Part shown: piece after piece, positions 10,661 through 19,297 of the stretch
Layout: each line of letters starts with the position of its first letter
How positions within the stretch are numbered: the first letter of the stretch is position 1
DNA from: Alphaproteobacteria bacterium
GTDB taxonomy: Bacteria; Pseudomonadota; Alphaproteobacteria; Rhizobiales; Beijerinckiaceae
Length of the DNA: 39,478 bases
Assembly (NCBI GenBank): GCA_021325385.1
Contig: JAJPHH010000147.1
Coordinates: 1 to 39,478, forward strand
Direction of reading: 5' to 3'
Notes under the pieces: generated by a model
The model's database searches: none
The model's input: only the letters and a program-made list of their open reading frames with translations
What the model was told of the DNA's origin: nothing
Program-made: the position numbers and the translations under genes

Positions 10661-12018
10661 GGCGCGCCGTCCTTGGCGATGATTTCGCGCACTTCGGACA
10701 TGGCGACAATCGGCACGATCCGCAGCAGGGCGAAGAACAAGGTCAGGAACAGGCCGATCGAGCCCGCCAATATCGCCCAATCCCACACGGTCGGATAATA
10801 GTCGCCCCAATAGGACGGCATGTAATTGCGGTGCAGGCTCGAAACGACGATGATGTAGCGTTCGAGCCACATGCCGACGATGATCCCGCCGGAAATCACA
10901 AACAATGCCGGCTTGCTGCGGCGCACCGCTGGAAACCACAACGCTTGCGGGACGACGATGTTGAGCGCGACCTTTCCCCAATAGGCCGGCGCCGTGAAGC
11001 CGAATATCCGCGAGGCGAACTCGGTGCGATCGGCGACGTTGGCGCCGTAGATCGGCCCCCAAGCCTCGAACAAATAGGCGTAGGCGAGCATGACGCTGCC
11101 GAGCAGGACCAACTTGCCGAGCGCGTTGATATGATAGTCGGTGATGACGCCTTCGAGACCATAGCCCCAGCGCACGAGGATCGTCAGCATGGCGACGAGC
11201 GCGGTGCCGGAAATGACCGCGCCGAAGAAGAAATAGGGCGGGAACTGGGTCGAGTGCCAACCTGGCGTGAGGCCGGCGGCGAAGTCGAGGCCGACGACGC
11301 TATGCACCGAGACGACCATCGGCGCCATGATCGCCGACATGATCCCGTACACGGTCTGGTGCTTGCGCCAATGTCGAGCCGAGCCGCGCCAACCCAAAGC
11401 GAGAACGCCATAGAACATTCTGCGCGCGCGCCCCTTCGCCACGTCGCGGACGGTGGCGAGGTCCGGCGCCAGCCCGACATAGTAGTACATGATCGACATC
11501 AAGATGTAGCAAAGCAGGCAGGTGAAGTCCCACCAGAGGGGACTGCGCACCTGCGGCCAGACGCCCATCACGGTGGAGTAGGGAAACAGCCAGTAGAACA
11601 GGCCGGGGCGGCCGAGATGGAGGATCGGCATGAGGCCGGCGCAAGCCGCAGCCGAGAGAAGCATGGTCTCGGCGATGCGATTGGTCGCCGCTCGCCACGG
11701 CGACCGGGTCAGATAGAACAGCGCCGAAATGATCGTGCCGCCGCTCGCCAGCGCGATCCACCAGACATATTCGGCGATCGCCAAGCCCCAGGCGACCGGT
11801 ATGTTGACTCCCCAAATGCCGATGCCGGCGACGAACAGATTGACGACAGCGACGATGAGGACCAGCAGCAGCATCGAAGCGAAGCCGAAGCCGATCCACC
11901 ACCAAAGCGGGGGACGCCGGCTCAGCAGGCGGCCGCTCACCGTCTCGCTCAAGGAGGTCAACGTCACGCCGGGCCGCACGATCGGCAGAGCGCCGGGATC
12001 GTCCGTGGCGAGGGTCAT
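10657..12018 (-). CDS. actC: Alternative complex III subunit ActC (NrfD/PsrC-like quinol-binding)
   Basis: The 453-residue integral membrane protein has about ten helices and belongs to the NrfD/PsrC family. The start is the ATG overlapping the actB stop by 4 bases. Family features include WWIALASGGTIISALFYL, SVHSVVGLDFA, PGWHSTQFPPYFF and MWLERYIIVVSSLHRNYMPS. In alternative complex III, ActC binds quinol and passes electrons to the iron-sulphur clusters of ActB. It is the likely quinol-oxidising membrane subunit here. Confidence 0.95.
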   Translation of the reverse strand: MTLATDDPGALPIVRPGVTLTSLSETVSGRLLSRRPPLWWWIGFGFASMLLLVLIVAVVNLFVAGIGIWGVNIPVAWGLAIAEYVWWIALASGGTIISALFYLTRSPWRAATNRIAETMLLSAAACAGLMPILHLGRPGLFYWLFPYSTVMGVWPQVRSPLWWDFTCLLCYILMSIMYYYVGLAPDLATVRDVAKGRARRMFYGVLALGWRGSARHWRKHQTVYGIMSAIMAPMVVSVHSVVGLDFAAGLTPGWHSTQFPPYFFFGAVISGTALVAMLTILVRWGYGLEGVITDYHINALGKLVLLGSVMLAYAYLFEAWGPIYGANVADRTEFASRIFGFTAPAYWGKVALNIVVPQALWFPAVRRSKPALFVISGGIIVGMWLERYIIVVSSLHRNYMPSYWGDYYPTVWDWAILAGSIGLFLTLFFALLRIVPIVAMSEVREIIAKDGAP

Positions 12019-14942
12019 GTCGCGTCGCTCGGAATGCTCGGATTCGGATTGCGGATCATTGCGGCGTAGCTCGTTCGCGGCCGCGTGTTGAGTTCGTCGA
12101 GAAGCGTGTAATCGAGCGGCGAGGCCTTGCGTTTGGCGACGGCGCTGGCGCGGTCGTTCCGATCGCCGAAGACGATCGCCTGGGTCGGGCAGCTCTGCTG
12201 ACAAGCCGTGACAACGTCGCCGTCGCGCAATTTGCGATTGTCGCGGTCGGCGTCGATCTCCGCGGCCCGGATGCGCTGGATGCAGTAAGTGCATTTCTCC
12301 ATGACGCCGCGGCCGCGCACCGACACTTCGGGATTCCACGATTCAGGCGGCCGGTCAGTACGGTCGGAATAGCCGAAGAAATTGAAGCGCCGCACCTTGT
12401 AAGGGCAGTTGTTCGAGCAGAACCGCGTCCCGACGCAGCGGTTATAGACCATGAGGTTCAGCCCCTCGTGGTCGTGAACCGTCGCATGAACCGGGCACAC
12501 GACCTCGCACGGCGCGTTCTCGCAATGCATGCAGGGCATCGGCTCAAACGCGACGTCGGGCGCGTCGGCGGAGCCGGAATAATACCTATCGATCCGCAGC
12601 CAATGCATGATCCGACGATCGAGGACCTGATCCTTGCCGACGATCGGCACATTGTTCTCGGCTTGACAAGCGACGACGCAGGCTTGGCACCCGATGCATG
12701 AGTTGAGATCGATGGCCATGGCCCAGGCTGCGCCCGGATAGTCGTAGCTTGGATAAAGGGATTCCTCGGTCGGCTTTTGCCGAAGAAAGTCTGGATGCTT
12801 CTGGAAGTCGGCGAGGGCGCCCTCGCGGATCAAGTCGCGCCCGGCGACGCGGTCGTGGCCTTGCACTGTCGCCAGCGGAACCCTTTCGCCGGTTTTGGCG
12901 ACCGAGGTCGCGGCGGCGACCCACGGCGTCGCCGCCGCGCGCAGACGATATGCGTCGAAGCCTTGTCCGACGCTGAGGCCGCCGGCGCGCCGGCCGAAGC
13001 CGAGCGGCAGGGTCACGCAGTCCGGCGCGTGACCAGGCAGTACGAACGCGGGCGCCTTTAGCTTGCCGGCGCCGGCCGTAATTTCCAGCATGTCGCCCTC
13101 GACCACGTCCAAGCGCCGCGCGGTCGCGGGCGCGATCAGCGCGGCGTTGTCCCAGGTCAACCGGGTGAAGGCCCGCGGCGTTTCGAGCAGCCACGCGTTG
13201 TCGGCAAGGCGGCCGTCCCAAACGGCTTCGTCCGGCCGAAACAGGAGCTCGATCGCGGAGGTCTTGCGCGCCGGCGCGCCGACGCTCGCCGCGAGATTGA
13301 CCTGCGTGGGCGCCGACACGGTTGCGGCGGCGCTGTTCGCGATGACGCCGACGCGCAACGATTCGCGCCAGAATTGCTCGAACTCGCCGCGATTTTCCTG
13401 TTGCGCCCTGGCGCGCCAGTAATCGCGCAGCAGGACGTAAGACTCCGGCTGGGTGTCGCCTTGCAGCGCAGCCAATATTTCATGAGCCGAATGGCCGCCA
13501 TAGAGCTGGCGCACTTGCGGCTGCTGGATCGTGATTGTCCCGTCGAAAGCGCGCGCGTCGCTCCAGGTCTCGTATTCGTGCGCGAGCGGCGCGCGCCAAG
13601 TGGAAGCGGTCGCCGTCTCGTCGGCATAGAGCGACAGGCAGGCCGAAAACTTGACCCGGCGGAGCGCCTCGGCGAATTCGAAATCGGCCGGCGCGGCATA
13701 GACCGGGTTCGTATCGAGCATGACCAGCGTATCGATCCGGCCGGCCTTCATAGCGTCGACGAGCTCGCGCAAGGACTGCAGAGACGGCGCCGGTGAGGCG
13801 ACGACAGGCTCGATGGCGCTGATCGTCGCGCCGAAAGCGCCAAGCGCAGCATTGATCGCCGCGGCGAGTAAGTGAATCTCGCGCGGCTGCTCGCGGCCGG
13901 CATGGACGAGGGCGCGTCCCTTGTGCCGGGCGAGATCTTCGGCCGCGGCCTTGAACCAGGCGGCGTTGCCGATTTCGATCTCGGCCCATTCTTGCGGTCC
14001 GGCGCCGATCGTCGCTGCGACGATCCGCACTGCCGCATCGATCTCGGCGGGCCGGAGCGCCAAGCGGTGGTCGGCCTTGGCGCCGATCAGGGTCGGCGCG
14101 CTCTCGATCGCGTAGACGCGGCTCATTGCGCCGCCGCTCTCGGCCGGACGGCGGCGCGCGGCGAATTGCCGAGCATAGGAGAGCCAGCCGGGCGCAGCGG
14201 AGATGAGATCGCTCTCGATCGCGAAGATCACGTCGGCGGCGTCGAGATTGAATGTCGTCTCGACCGGACGGCCGAAGGCTTGTTGAAGGGCGGCCGATTG
14301 ATCCTCGGCCGCGAGCGGCTCCCATTGGCGCCAGCGCATTGCGGGAAATTGCTTCTGCAGGTCGGCGATCTGCGCCGCGAGCGACGGCGACGTCACTGCG
14401 CCGGTCAGCAGCGCCAACCCCTCGCCGTGATTCGTCTCGAAGATTGACCGCTTCTCGTGCAGCGCCGTGAGGAGACCCTGCCAGGTTTCGACTTGGCCGG
14501 CGCCGACGATCGATTGCGCGCGCTGCGGATCATAAAGGCTGAGGATGCTCGCCTGCATGATCGCGCTGGCTGCGCCTCGGCTCGCCGGGTGATCCGGATT
14601 GCCCTCGACCTTGACCGGACGGCCCATCTGATGCGCGATCAGCACGCCTGTGGCGTAGCCGTTCAATGTGGTCGCGGTCGCGTAGTAACGCGAGCGGCCC
14701 GGCACGATGCCGGGCGGCTGCTCGACATAGGGCAGAAGCTGGCGGAGATTGGCCTCTGAGCCGCAGCCGGTAAGCCCGCCAAGCGCGATCGAGGCGGCCA
14801 TCAATTGCAGGAAACGCCGTCGATCATACCCGCTCGACGGATGACGAAAGCGAGGCGCCTCGCGCTCGACGACGTCAGCGAAATCGGGGCTCTCGGCCAG
14901 CTCTTCGAGGCTGCGCCAGTACTTTTCGCCCGGCCCGTTCAT
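12015..14942 (-). CDS. actB: Alternative complex III subunit ActB, iron-sulphur molybdopterin-like protein
   Basis: The 975-residue protein starts at ATG in MNGPGEKYWRSLEELAE, the usual ActB beginning; a longer open frame upstream overlaps actA. A twin-arginine motif, RRRFLQ (41-46), marks Tat export. The long middle part resembles the molybdopterin oxidoreductase fold but, as in the family, no molybdenum cofactor is expected. From about residue 745 a ferredoxin-like part has four cysteine groups: CIGCQACVVAC, CMHCENAPCEVVC, CVGTRFCSNNC, and CTYC with CQQSC. These fit three [4Fe-4S] and one [3Fe-4S] clusters in the known family. ActB carries electrons from the ActC quinol site to the haem subunits. 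It overlaps actA and actC by 4 bases each. Confidence 0.95.
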   Translation of the reverse strand: MNGPGEKYWRSLEELAESPDFADVVEREAPRFRHPSSGYDRRRFLQLMAASIALGGLTGCGSEANLRQLLPYVEQPPGIVPGRSRYYATATTLNGYATGVLIAHQMGRPVKVEGNPDHPASRGAASAIMQASILSLYDPQRAQSIVGAGQVETWQGLLTALHEKRSIFETNHGEGLALLTGAVTSPSLAAQIADLQKQFPAMRWRQWEPLAAEDQSAALQQAFGRPVETTFNLDAADVIFAIESDLISAAPGWLSYARQFAARRRPAESGGAMSRVYAIESAPTLIGAKADHRLALRPAEIDAAVRIVAATIGAGPQEWAEIEIGNAAWFKAAAEDLARHKGRALVHAGREQPREIHLLAAAINAALGAFGATISAIEPVVASPAPSLQSLRELVDAMKAGRIDTLVMLDTNPVYAAPADFEFAEALRRVKFSACLSLYADETATASTWRAPLAHEYETWSDARAFDGTITIQQPQVRQLYGGHSAHEILAALQGDTQPESYVLLRDYWRARAQQENRGEFEQFWRESLRVGVIANSAAATVSAPTQVNLAASVGAPARKTSAIELLFRPDEAVWDGRLADNAWLLETPRAFTRLTWDNAALIAPATARRLDVVEGDMLEITAGAGKLKAPAFVLPGHAPDCVTLPLGFGRRAGGLSVGQGFDAYRLRAAATPWVAAATSVAKTGERVPLATVQGHDRVAGRDLIREGALADFQKHPDFLRQKPTEESLYPSYDYPGAAWAMAIDLNSCIGCQACVVACQAENNVPIVGKDQVLDRRIMHWLRIDRYYSGSADAPDVAFEPMPCMHCENAPCEVVCPVHATVHDHEGLNLMVYNRCVGTRFCSNNCPYKVRRFNFFGYSDRTDRPPESWNPEVSVRGRGVMEKCTYCIQRIRAAEIDADRDNRKLRDGDVVTACQQSCPTQAIVFGDRNDRASAVAKRKASPLDYTLLDELNTRPRTSYAAMIRNPNPSIPSDAT

Positions 14943-15589
14943 CGATGGCAGACCCCGCAATCGCTCAAGGTTTTGGGATGGATGTGATAGGCCGCCATGA
15001 GCTGCGCTCCGCTGGGCGTCTCGGGAGAGCGGCGCCAATGCGGATCGAACACGTCGTTGAGCGGGCGCAAATGCGGCGCCGGATTGCGGTGACAGGAGAG
15101 ACACCAGCTCATGTAGAGAGTCGTCGCCTTCCAGGTCAGCGGCATATCGCCGATCGGGCCATGGCACTCGGTGCAGCCGACGCCCTTGGCGATGTGAATG
15201 CTATGATCGAAATAGACGTAATCGGGGAGGGTGTAGACGCGCGTCCAACGCAGCGATTTGTCTTCCGCCAAGCTCTGACGCACCGGCGCGAGCAGAGCCG
15301 CATTGGTCCAGATTTGCGAATGACAGGTCATGCAGACTTTGGTCGCCGGCATGCCGGCGTTCTGGGAGACCTCGACCGTCGCGTGGCAATAACGGCAATC
15401 GAGTCCAAGGCCGCTGACGTGATGCTTATGGCTGAAAGGAACGGGCTGTACGGGAACGTACCTCTCCAACGTGTTGTAGCCGGATACCGGAACTACCCAG
15501 ATCATCAGGAGCAGCGTCAAAAACAGTCCGCCGGCGCCGACCAACGCCGCGTTGACGGCTAAATTCGCCTTCGGACCAAATACCGCCAC
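14939..15589 (-). CDS. actA: Alternative complex III subunit ActA, pentahaem cytochrome c
   Basis: First gene of the respiratory operon. I chose the GTG start giving MAVFGPKANLAVN and 216 residues. It places the single membrane anchor at about 12-33 as in other ActA proteins, but it lacks a strong ribosome site. An in-frame ATG at 15724 would add 45 residues of unfamiliar sequence. Five CxxCH haem motifs are visible: CRYCH (65), CMTCH (86), CTECH (139), CLSCH (163) and CGVCH (211), the last ending one residue before the stop. ActA is the pentahaem cytochrome of alternative complex III and accepts electrons from ActB at the periplasmic face. It overlaps actB by 4 bases. Confidence 0.88.
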   Translation of the reverse strand: MAVFGPKANLAVNAALVGAGGLFLTLLLMIWVVPVSGYNTLERYVPVQPVPFSHKHHVSGLGLDCRYCHATVEVSQNAGMPATKVCMTCHSQIWTNAALLAPVRQSLAEDKSLRWTRVYTLPDYVYFDHSIHIAKGVGCTECHGPIGDMPLTWKATTLYMSWCLSCHRNPAPHLRPLNDVFDPHWRRSPETPSGAQLMAAYHIHPKTLSDCGVCHR

Positions 15590-16033
15590 CGGAATTCTTC
15601 GTTGCGGCGCCCTGTCGAATGGCGTGGATGAAGGAAGCGCGATCGTTGATGAACAGGCGCAAAACGGACATGTCGGCGCTTTGTTCCCGCCGATCGGACG
15701 AGGATCGGGCGCGCCGACGCTCATTGCGTCAATCTGACGCGCCAAAGCCCTGCGTTCGCTTCGAGCGACGCCCGTGCGGTTTGGCGTTCGGAGACGGCTC
15801 ACAGCGCCTGCCGCGCCCGCCCATCGCTTATCGAAGCGGTACGGCCCGGATTTCGATTGTCCGGGCGCCGCTCCCTCGGTGGGCGGCCCTCCGCCGCCTC
15901 CATTTGCAAGCCGATCAGCCTATGAGATGATGAGCCGGTCAAAACGAATGTTTCGCAAAGGGAAGCCGCCGCTTGGCGGTTAAGCGGGCGGGCTGCGCTT
16001 GCGATCGACTAGGCCTCAAACTCCGCAGGTCAC
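15590..16033. other. Divergent intergenic region actA / SbmA-like transporter
   Basis: These 444 bases separate the divergent actA operon and the ABC transporter gene and must hold both promoters. I see no clear sigma70 boxes, no strong long inverted repeat and no convincing gene. The only short stem is CCGCC-GCTT-GGCGG near 15966-15979. If actA starts at the in-frame ATG at 15724, the first 135 bases would be coding. Confidence 0.5.
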
Positions 16034-18157
16034 ATGAAGCCGTTGAGCATCGCCGTTGCGCTGTTTGGCCTTGCAGCGCTGGTCCAGCCAGCGCTTCAGA
16101 TGGACTTCCCCGCCATGGCGCTCGGCGTCGTGGCGCTGATCTGCGCGGCGACGACCTTCCGCTCGGCGGGAATATCGAGCTTTCTCAAAATTTTCGTCGG
16201 CGTCTTCTCGACCGAAACCGTGGCTTTCGGGACCGCCCACCTGGTCGCGCGGGCGGGACTTTGGCCGCCAACTCTCGCGCCGGAGACGCCGCCGGAATCC
16301 CTGGCGCTGACCGTCGCGATCTTCTCGATCTTGGTCTATGTGGTGGCGCAGTTTCCGACCGTGGCGCAGATCACGCGCATCGCCGATCGTTACTTCAAAG
16401 CCGGCGAGACTGTGCGCGTCCGCCTCTGGCCATTCCCCGCCTATGCCGCGATGGAGCGGCGCCTCGCCGCGGCGATGGTCGTCTTTCTCGTCGTCATCAA
16501 CCAGGCGGAGGTCGCGATCACGGTGCGCTTGAATTTCTTCAACCGCGCCTGGTTCGACGCTATCCAGACCCGCAACGAGGCGGTGTTCTGGCATGAGCTT
16601 CTGCTCGTCTTCACGCCCTACGCCTTCACCTATGTGGCGATGACGGTCATCGAGTTCTTCGTCCAGTCGATTTTGGTGATCCGCTGGCGGACTTGGTTGA
16701 CGGATCACTTCGTTTCGCGCTGGCTCAACCGGCATAATCATTACCGGATCAGCCTGGTCGAGGGGCAAACCGACAACCCCGACCAGCGCATTTCCGAGGA
16801 TATTTTCCGCTTCATCAACGGCGGCTCGGACGGCTCCAACGCCGGGTACGGACTCTACGATTTCTCCATTTTGCTGATTTCGACGGTCACCACGCTCGTA
16901 TCGTTCTCGGTCGTGCTTTGGGACCTCTCCGAGTCGTTCACTTTTCCGGGCGCCGGTATCGTCGTACCCGGTTTCCTGTTCTGGGTCGCATTGATCTATG
17001 CGGCGTTGGGAACAGTCATCACGCACCTCATTGGGCGGCCGCTGATCGGCCTCTATTTCCAACGCCAGCATATGGAGGCCGATTTCCGCTTCTCGCTCGC
17101 AAGACTGCGCGAATATACCGAGCAGGTCGCGCTTCTCAACGGCGAAGAGGCGGAGAAAACCATTCTCGGCCGGCGCTTCGCCGCGCTCGTCGCCAATTAT
17201 CTCACCGTCATCTTCCGGCGCATGCGCGTGACGGCGTTCACGCAAATGTTCGGCCAGCTCTCGCCGGTGATCCCGTTCGTCTTCACGGCGCCGTTCTACT
17301 TCGCTCGCAAGATCGAGCTCGGCACGATGACGCAAACCGCGCAAGCGTTCGGGCAGGTGTCGAACGCGCTGACGTTCTTCGTCAATTACTACACCTATCT
17401 CGCGAGCTTCAAATCGGTGGTCGATCGTCTCAACTCCTTCGACTCGGCGATCGATCACGCGCAGGCGCTGGCCGAGGCGGGTCCCGCTCAGGCCATTGTC
17501 GCAGCCAGCGCCGGCGCGATTGGTCTCGAAGACGTCCGTCTATCGCTGCCCGACCGCCGGGAAATCGTCGAAGTCGAACAATTGACGCTCAAGCAGGGCG
17601 AAAATGTCGCCGTCACAGGCCCGTCGGGCTCGGGCAAGTCGACACTCTTCCGCGCCATATCCGGCGTTTGGCCGTATGGCGAGGGCCGCATCAGCAAGCC
17701 GGCGGGCGTCCAGGTGATGGTTGCGCCGCCGAAACCCTACATACCGATCGGCACGTTGCGATCTGCGGTGACCTATCCGGCGGTTCCGGGGACCTATCCG
17801 GACGAGGATATTCGCGTCGCGCTCACCGATGTCCGCCTCGGCCATCTCGCGGGGGCGCTAGATCATGAAGATGTTTGGTCCCAGCGCCTGTCGAGCGGCG
17901 AGCAGCAGCGCTTGGCGCTTGCTCGCGCGCTTCTGATGCGGCCGGACTGGCTTTTTCTCGACGAATCGACGTCGGCCGTCGACGAAAAAATGGAGGCGGA
18001 GCTCTATGACGTCTTGGCGCGGCGGCTGTCGGCTACGACGATCGTCTCTATTGGCCATCGTTCCGCAGTGGTCGCGCTCCATAGACGCCGGCTCGTGATG
18101 GAGCCGGAAGCGGGCCGCTTCATGTTGCTGGAAGGCGCAAAGGTGGAGGAGGGGTGA
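16034..18157 (+). CDS. SbmA/YddA-like ABC transporter (membrane domain fused to ATPase)
   Basis: The 707-residue protein has about six to eight N-terminal membrane helices. An ABC_membrane_2/SbmA-BacA-like region (about 150-480) contains TDHFVSRWLNRHNHYRI and QTDNPDQRISEDI, both typical of the YddA/ABCD group. The ATPase domain follows, with Walker A GPSGSGKST near 528, signature LSSGEQQRLALA and Walker B WLFLDESTSAVD. Relatives (YddA, BacA-like Rv1819c) are linked to cobalamin, bleomycin or antimicrobial peptide transport; the substrate here is unknown. The gene stands alone, divergent from actA and convergent with the next gene. The extra N-terminal helices (residues 1-140) before the family's core are longer than in minimal SbmA. 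Confidence 0.88.
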   Translation: MKPLSIAVALFGLAALVQPALQMDFPAMALGVVALICAATTFRSAGISSFLKIFVGVFSTETVAFGTAHLVARAGLWPPTLAPETPPESLALTVAIFSILVYVVAQFPTVAQITRIADRYFKAGETVRVRLWPFPAYAAMERRLAAAMVVFLVVINQAEVAITVRLNFFNRAWFDAIQTRNEAVFWHELLLVFTPYAFTYVAMTVIEFFVQSILVIRWRTWLTDHFVSRWLNRHNHYRISLVEGQTDNPDQRISEDIFRFINGGSDGSNAGYGLYDFSILLISTVTTLVSFSVVLWDLSESFTFPGAGIVVPGFLFWVALIYAALGTVITHLIGRPLIGLYFQRQHMEADFRFSLARLREYTEQVALLNGEEAEKTILGRRFAALVANYLTVIFRRMRVTAFTQMFGQLSPVIPFVFTAPFYFARKIELGTMTQTAQAFGQVSNALTFFVNYYTYLASFKSVVDRLNSFDSAIDHAQALAEAGPAQAIVAASAGAIGLEDVRLSLPDRREIVEVEQLTLKQGENVAVTGPSGSGKSTLFRAISGVWPYGEGRISKPAGVQVMVAPPKPYIPIGTLRSAVTYPAVPGTYPDEDIRVALTDVRLGHLAGALDHEDVWSQRLSSGEQQRLALARALLMRPDWLFLDESTSAVDEKMEAELYDVLARRLSATTIVSIGHRSAVVALHRRRLVMEPEAGRFMLLEGAKVEEG

Positions 18158-18216
18158 CGGGACATCGCCTGGCCATCGTGGTCAGGCCGTATCTGGGGAA
18201 GACGCCGATCCTCCAT

Positions 18217-19230
18217 CTACCTCGGCGCAAGCCTTCGCTGGCGCGCTTCGCGGAGATCGTTGGGCGCCGGCGCGTGCCAGACGACCTGATAGGCGCCGAG
18301 CACGTCCTCGCTCGTCACCGGCATGCCTGCGGCCGCGATCCAAGGCGGCGGCCGTCGGCCGACCAGGCTGAGCAGCGTCACGAGCGCGGCCGCCGCGCCT
18401 TGATCATAGGGCCGCTGCGCGGCGATGCCTTTAAGCAGGTCGCCCTCGATCAATTCCGCGGCCGCCGCATTGCCGAGGTCGACCGTCGTCACGGCGAGCT
18501 TGCGCGATCGGGCGCGGATGGCGCGGAGCGCATTCAGAGCGGGTACGTCCCAAGCGACGAAGAGGCCGTCGAGATCGTCGTTTTCGGTGAGGAGGCGATC
18601 AAAGGCCGAACCGGCTTCTTCGATCGTGACGAACCGGCCGCGAACGAGCGTCACGTCCTGACGCCGGCGGCCGATCCATTTGCGAAAGCCAATTTCGCGC
18701 TCATTGGTCGCGTAGAAATCGGCGCCATAGGTGAGAATTCCGGCGACGCCTTCTTCCGGAATGTGCGGCGACAAGAGTTCGGCGGCGATTTCGCCGAGAT
18801 TGAAATTGTCGGCTGAGACGATTGTGGCGTAATCGGCGCCCGGCATCAGCCCAGCCGGGACGTTGTCGAGCAGAACCAGAGTCTTCCCTGCCGTCGACAC
18901 GGCGCGGTGGCCTTCGACGACGCCTTCGGCGCCGATCGGGATGCTGATCACCGCGTTGATCCCGGTCTTGGCGAGGCGCAGGAGCTCGGAATTCTGCTTC
19001 TGCTTATCGAAGCCGCAATCGACGACGTCGACCACCGCGGCCGAATAGGCGCCGAGCGTGGCCACGATTCCCGCCAATTCCTGCCGGGACCAATCGCTGG
19101 TCGTCGTATGCAGAACCACGGCGACCGTGAATCGGCTCGCGCGCGCCGCCGCGGCCTCCGCGTCGGAAAGGCTTATCTTGTCGGCCGGCGCAGCCCTTTC
19201 GCCATGCGGCCCAAGGCCCGTGATGGACAT
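18217..19230 (-). CDS. Leaderless paralogue of a sugar-binding protein (Peripla_BP_4 fold)
   Basis: The 337-residue protein starts at the ATG in MSITGLGPHGE, which has GAGGA 8 bases upstream; a TTG 24 bases earlier is weaker. It aligns over nearly its full length with the secreted binding protein encoded at 21825-22940. Shared blocks are LGPxGE, DW near residue 45, SIP, DNVP, SADN, the ADF-Y/F segment, WDVPA and AAQRPYDQG/ASQRPYDQG. By eye identity is about one third. The paralogue begins where the mature part of the secreted protein begins, and has no signal peptide or membrane segment, so it should stay in the cytoplasm. It lies 67 bases downstream of the ROK regulator on the same strand. 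A role as intracellular sugar sensor or partner of the regulator is inference; a decayed transport component is the alternative. Confidence 0.85.
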   Translation of the reverse strand: MSITGLGPHGERAAPADKISLSDAEAAAARASRFTVAVVLHTTTSDWSRQELAGIVATLGAYSAAVVDVVDCGFDKQKQNSELLRLAKTGINAVISIPIGAEGVVEGHRAVSTAGKTLVLLDNVPAGLMPGADYATIVSADNFNLGEIAAELLSPHIPEEGVAGILTYGADFYATNEREIGFRKWIGRRRQDVTLVRGRFVTIEEAGSAFDRLLTENDDLDGLFVAWDVPALNALRAIRARSRKLAVTTVDLGNAAAAELIEGDLLKGIAAQRPYDQGAAAALVTLLSLVGRRPPPWIAAAGMPVTSEDVLGAYQVVWHAPAPNDLREARQRRLAPR

Positions 19231-19297
19231 GCGGTTGTTCCTCGCCCTCTGCAACGGACTAGGCCGCGAAAATCCGAATTAAGCAAGCCGCGCTTCG

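Noticed and set aside
10612-12069. Open frame of 485 codons on the plus strand opposite actC
   Set aside because: Same reasons: it mirrors a conserved membrane protein gene and has an abnormal charged composition.
16016-17458. Open frame of 480 codons on the minus strand opposite the SbmA-like gene
   Set aside because: Antisense shadow with a low-complexity charged sequence and no ribosome site.
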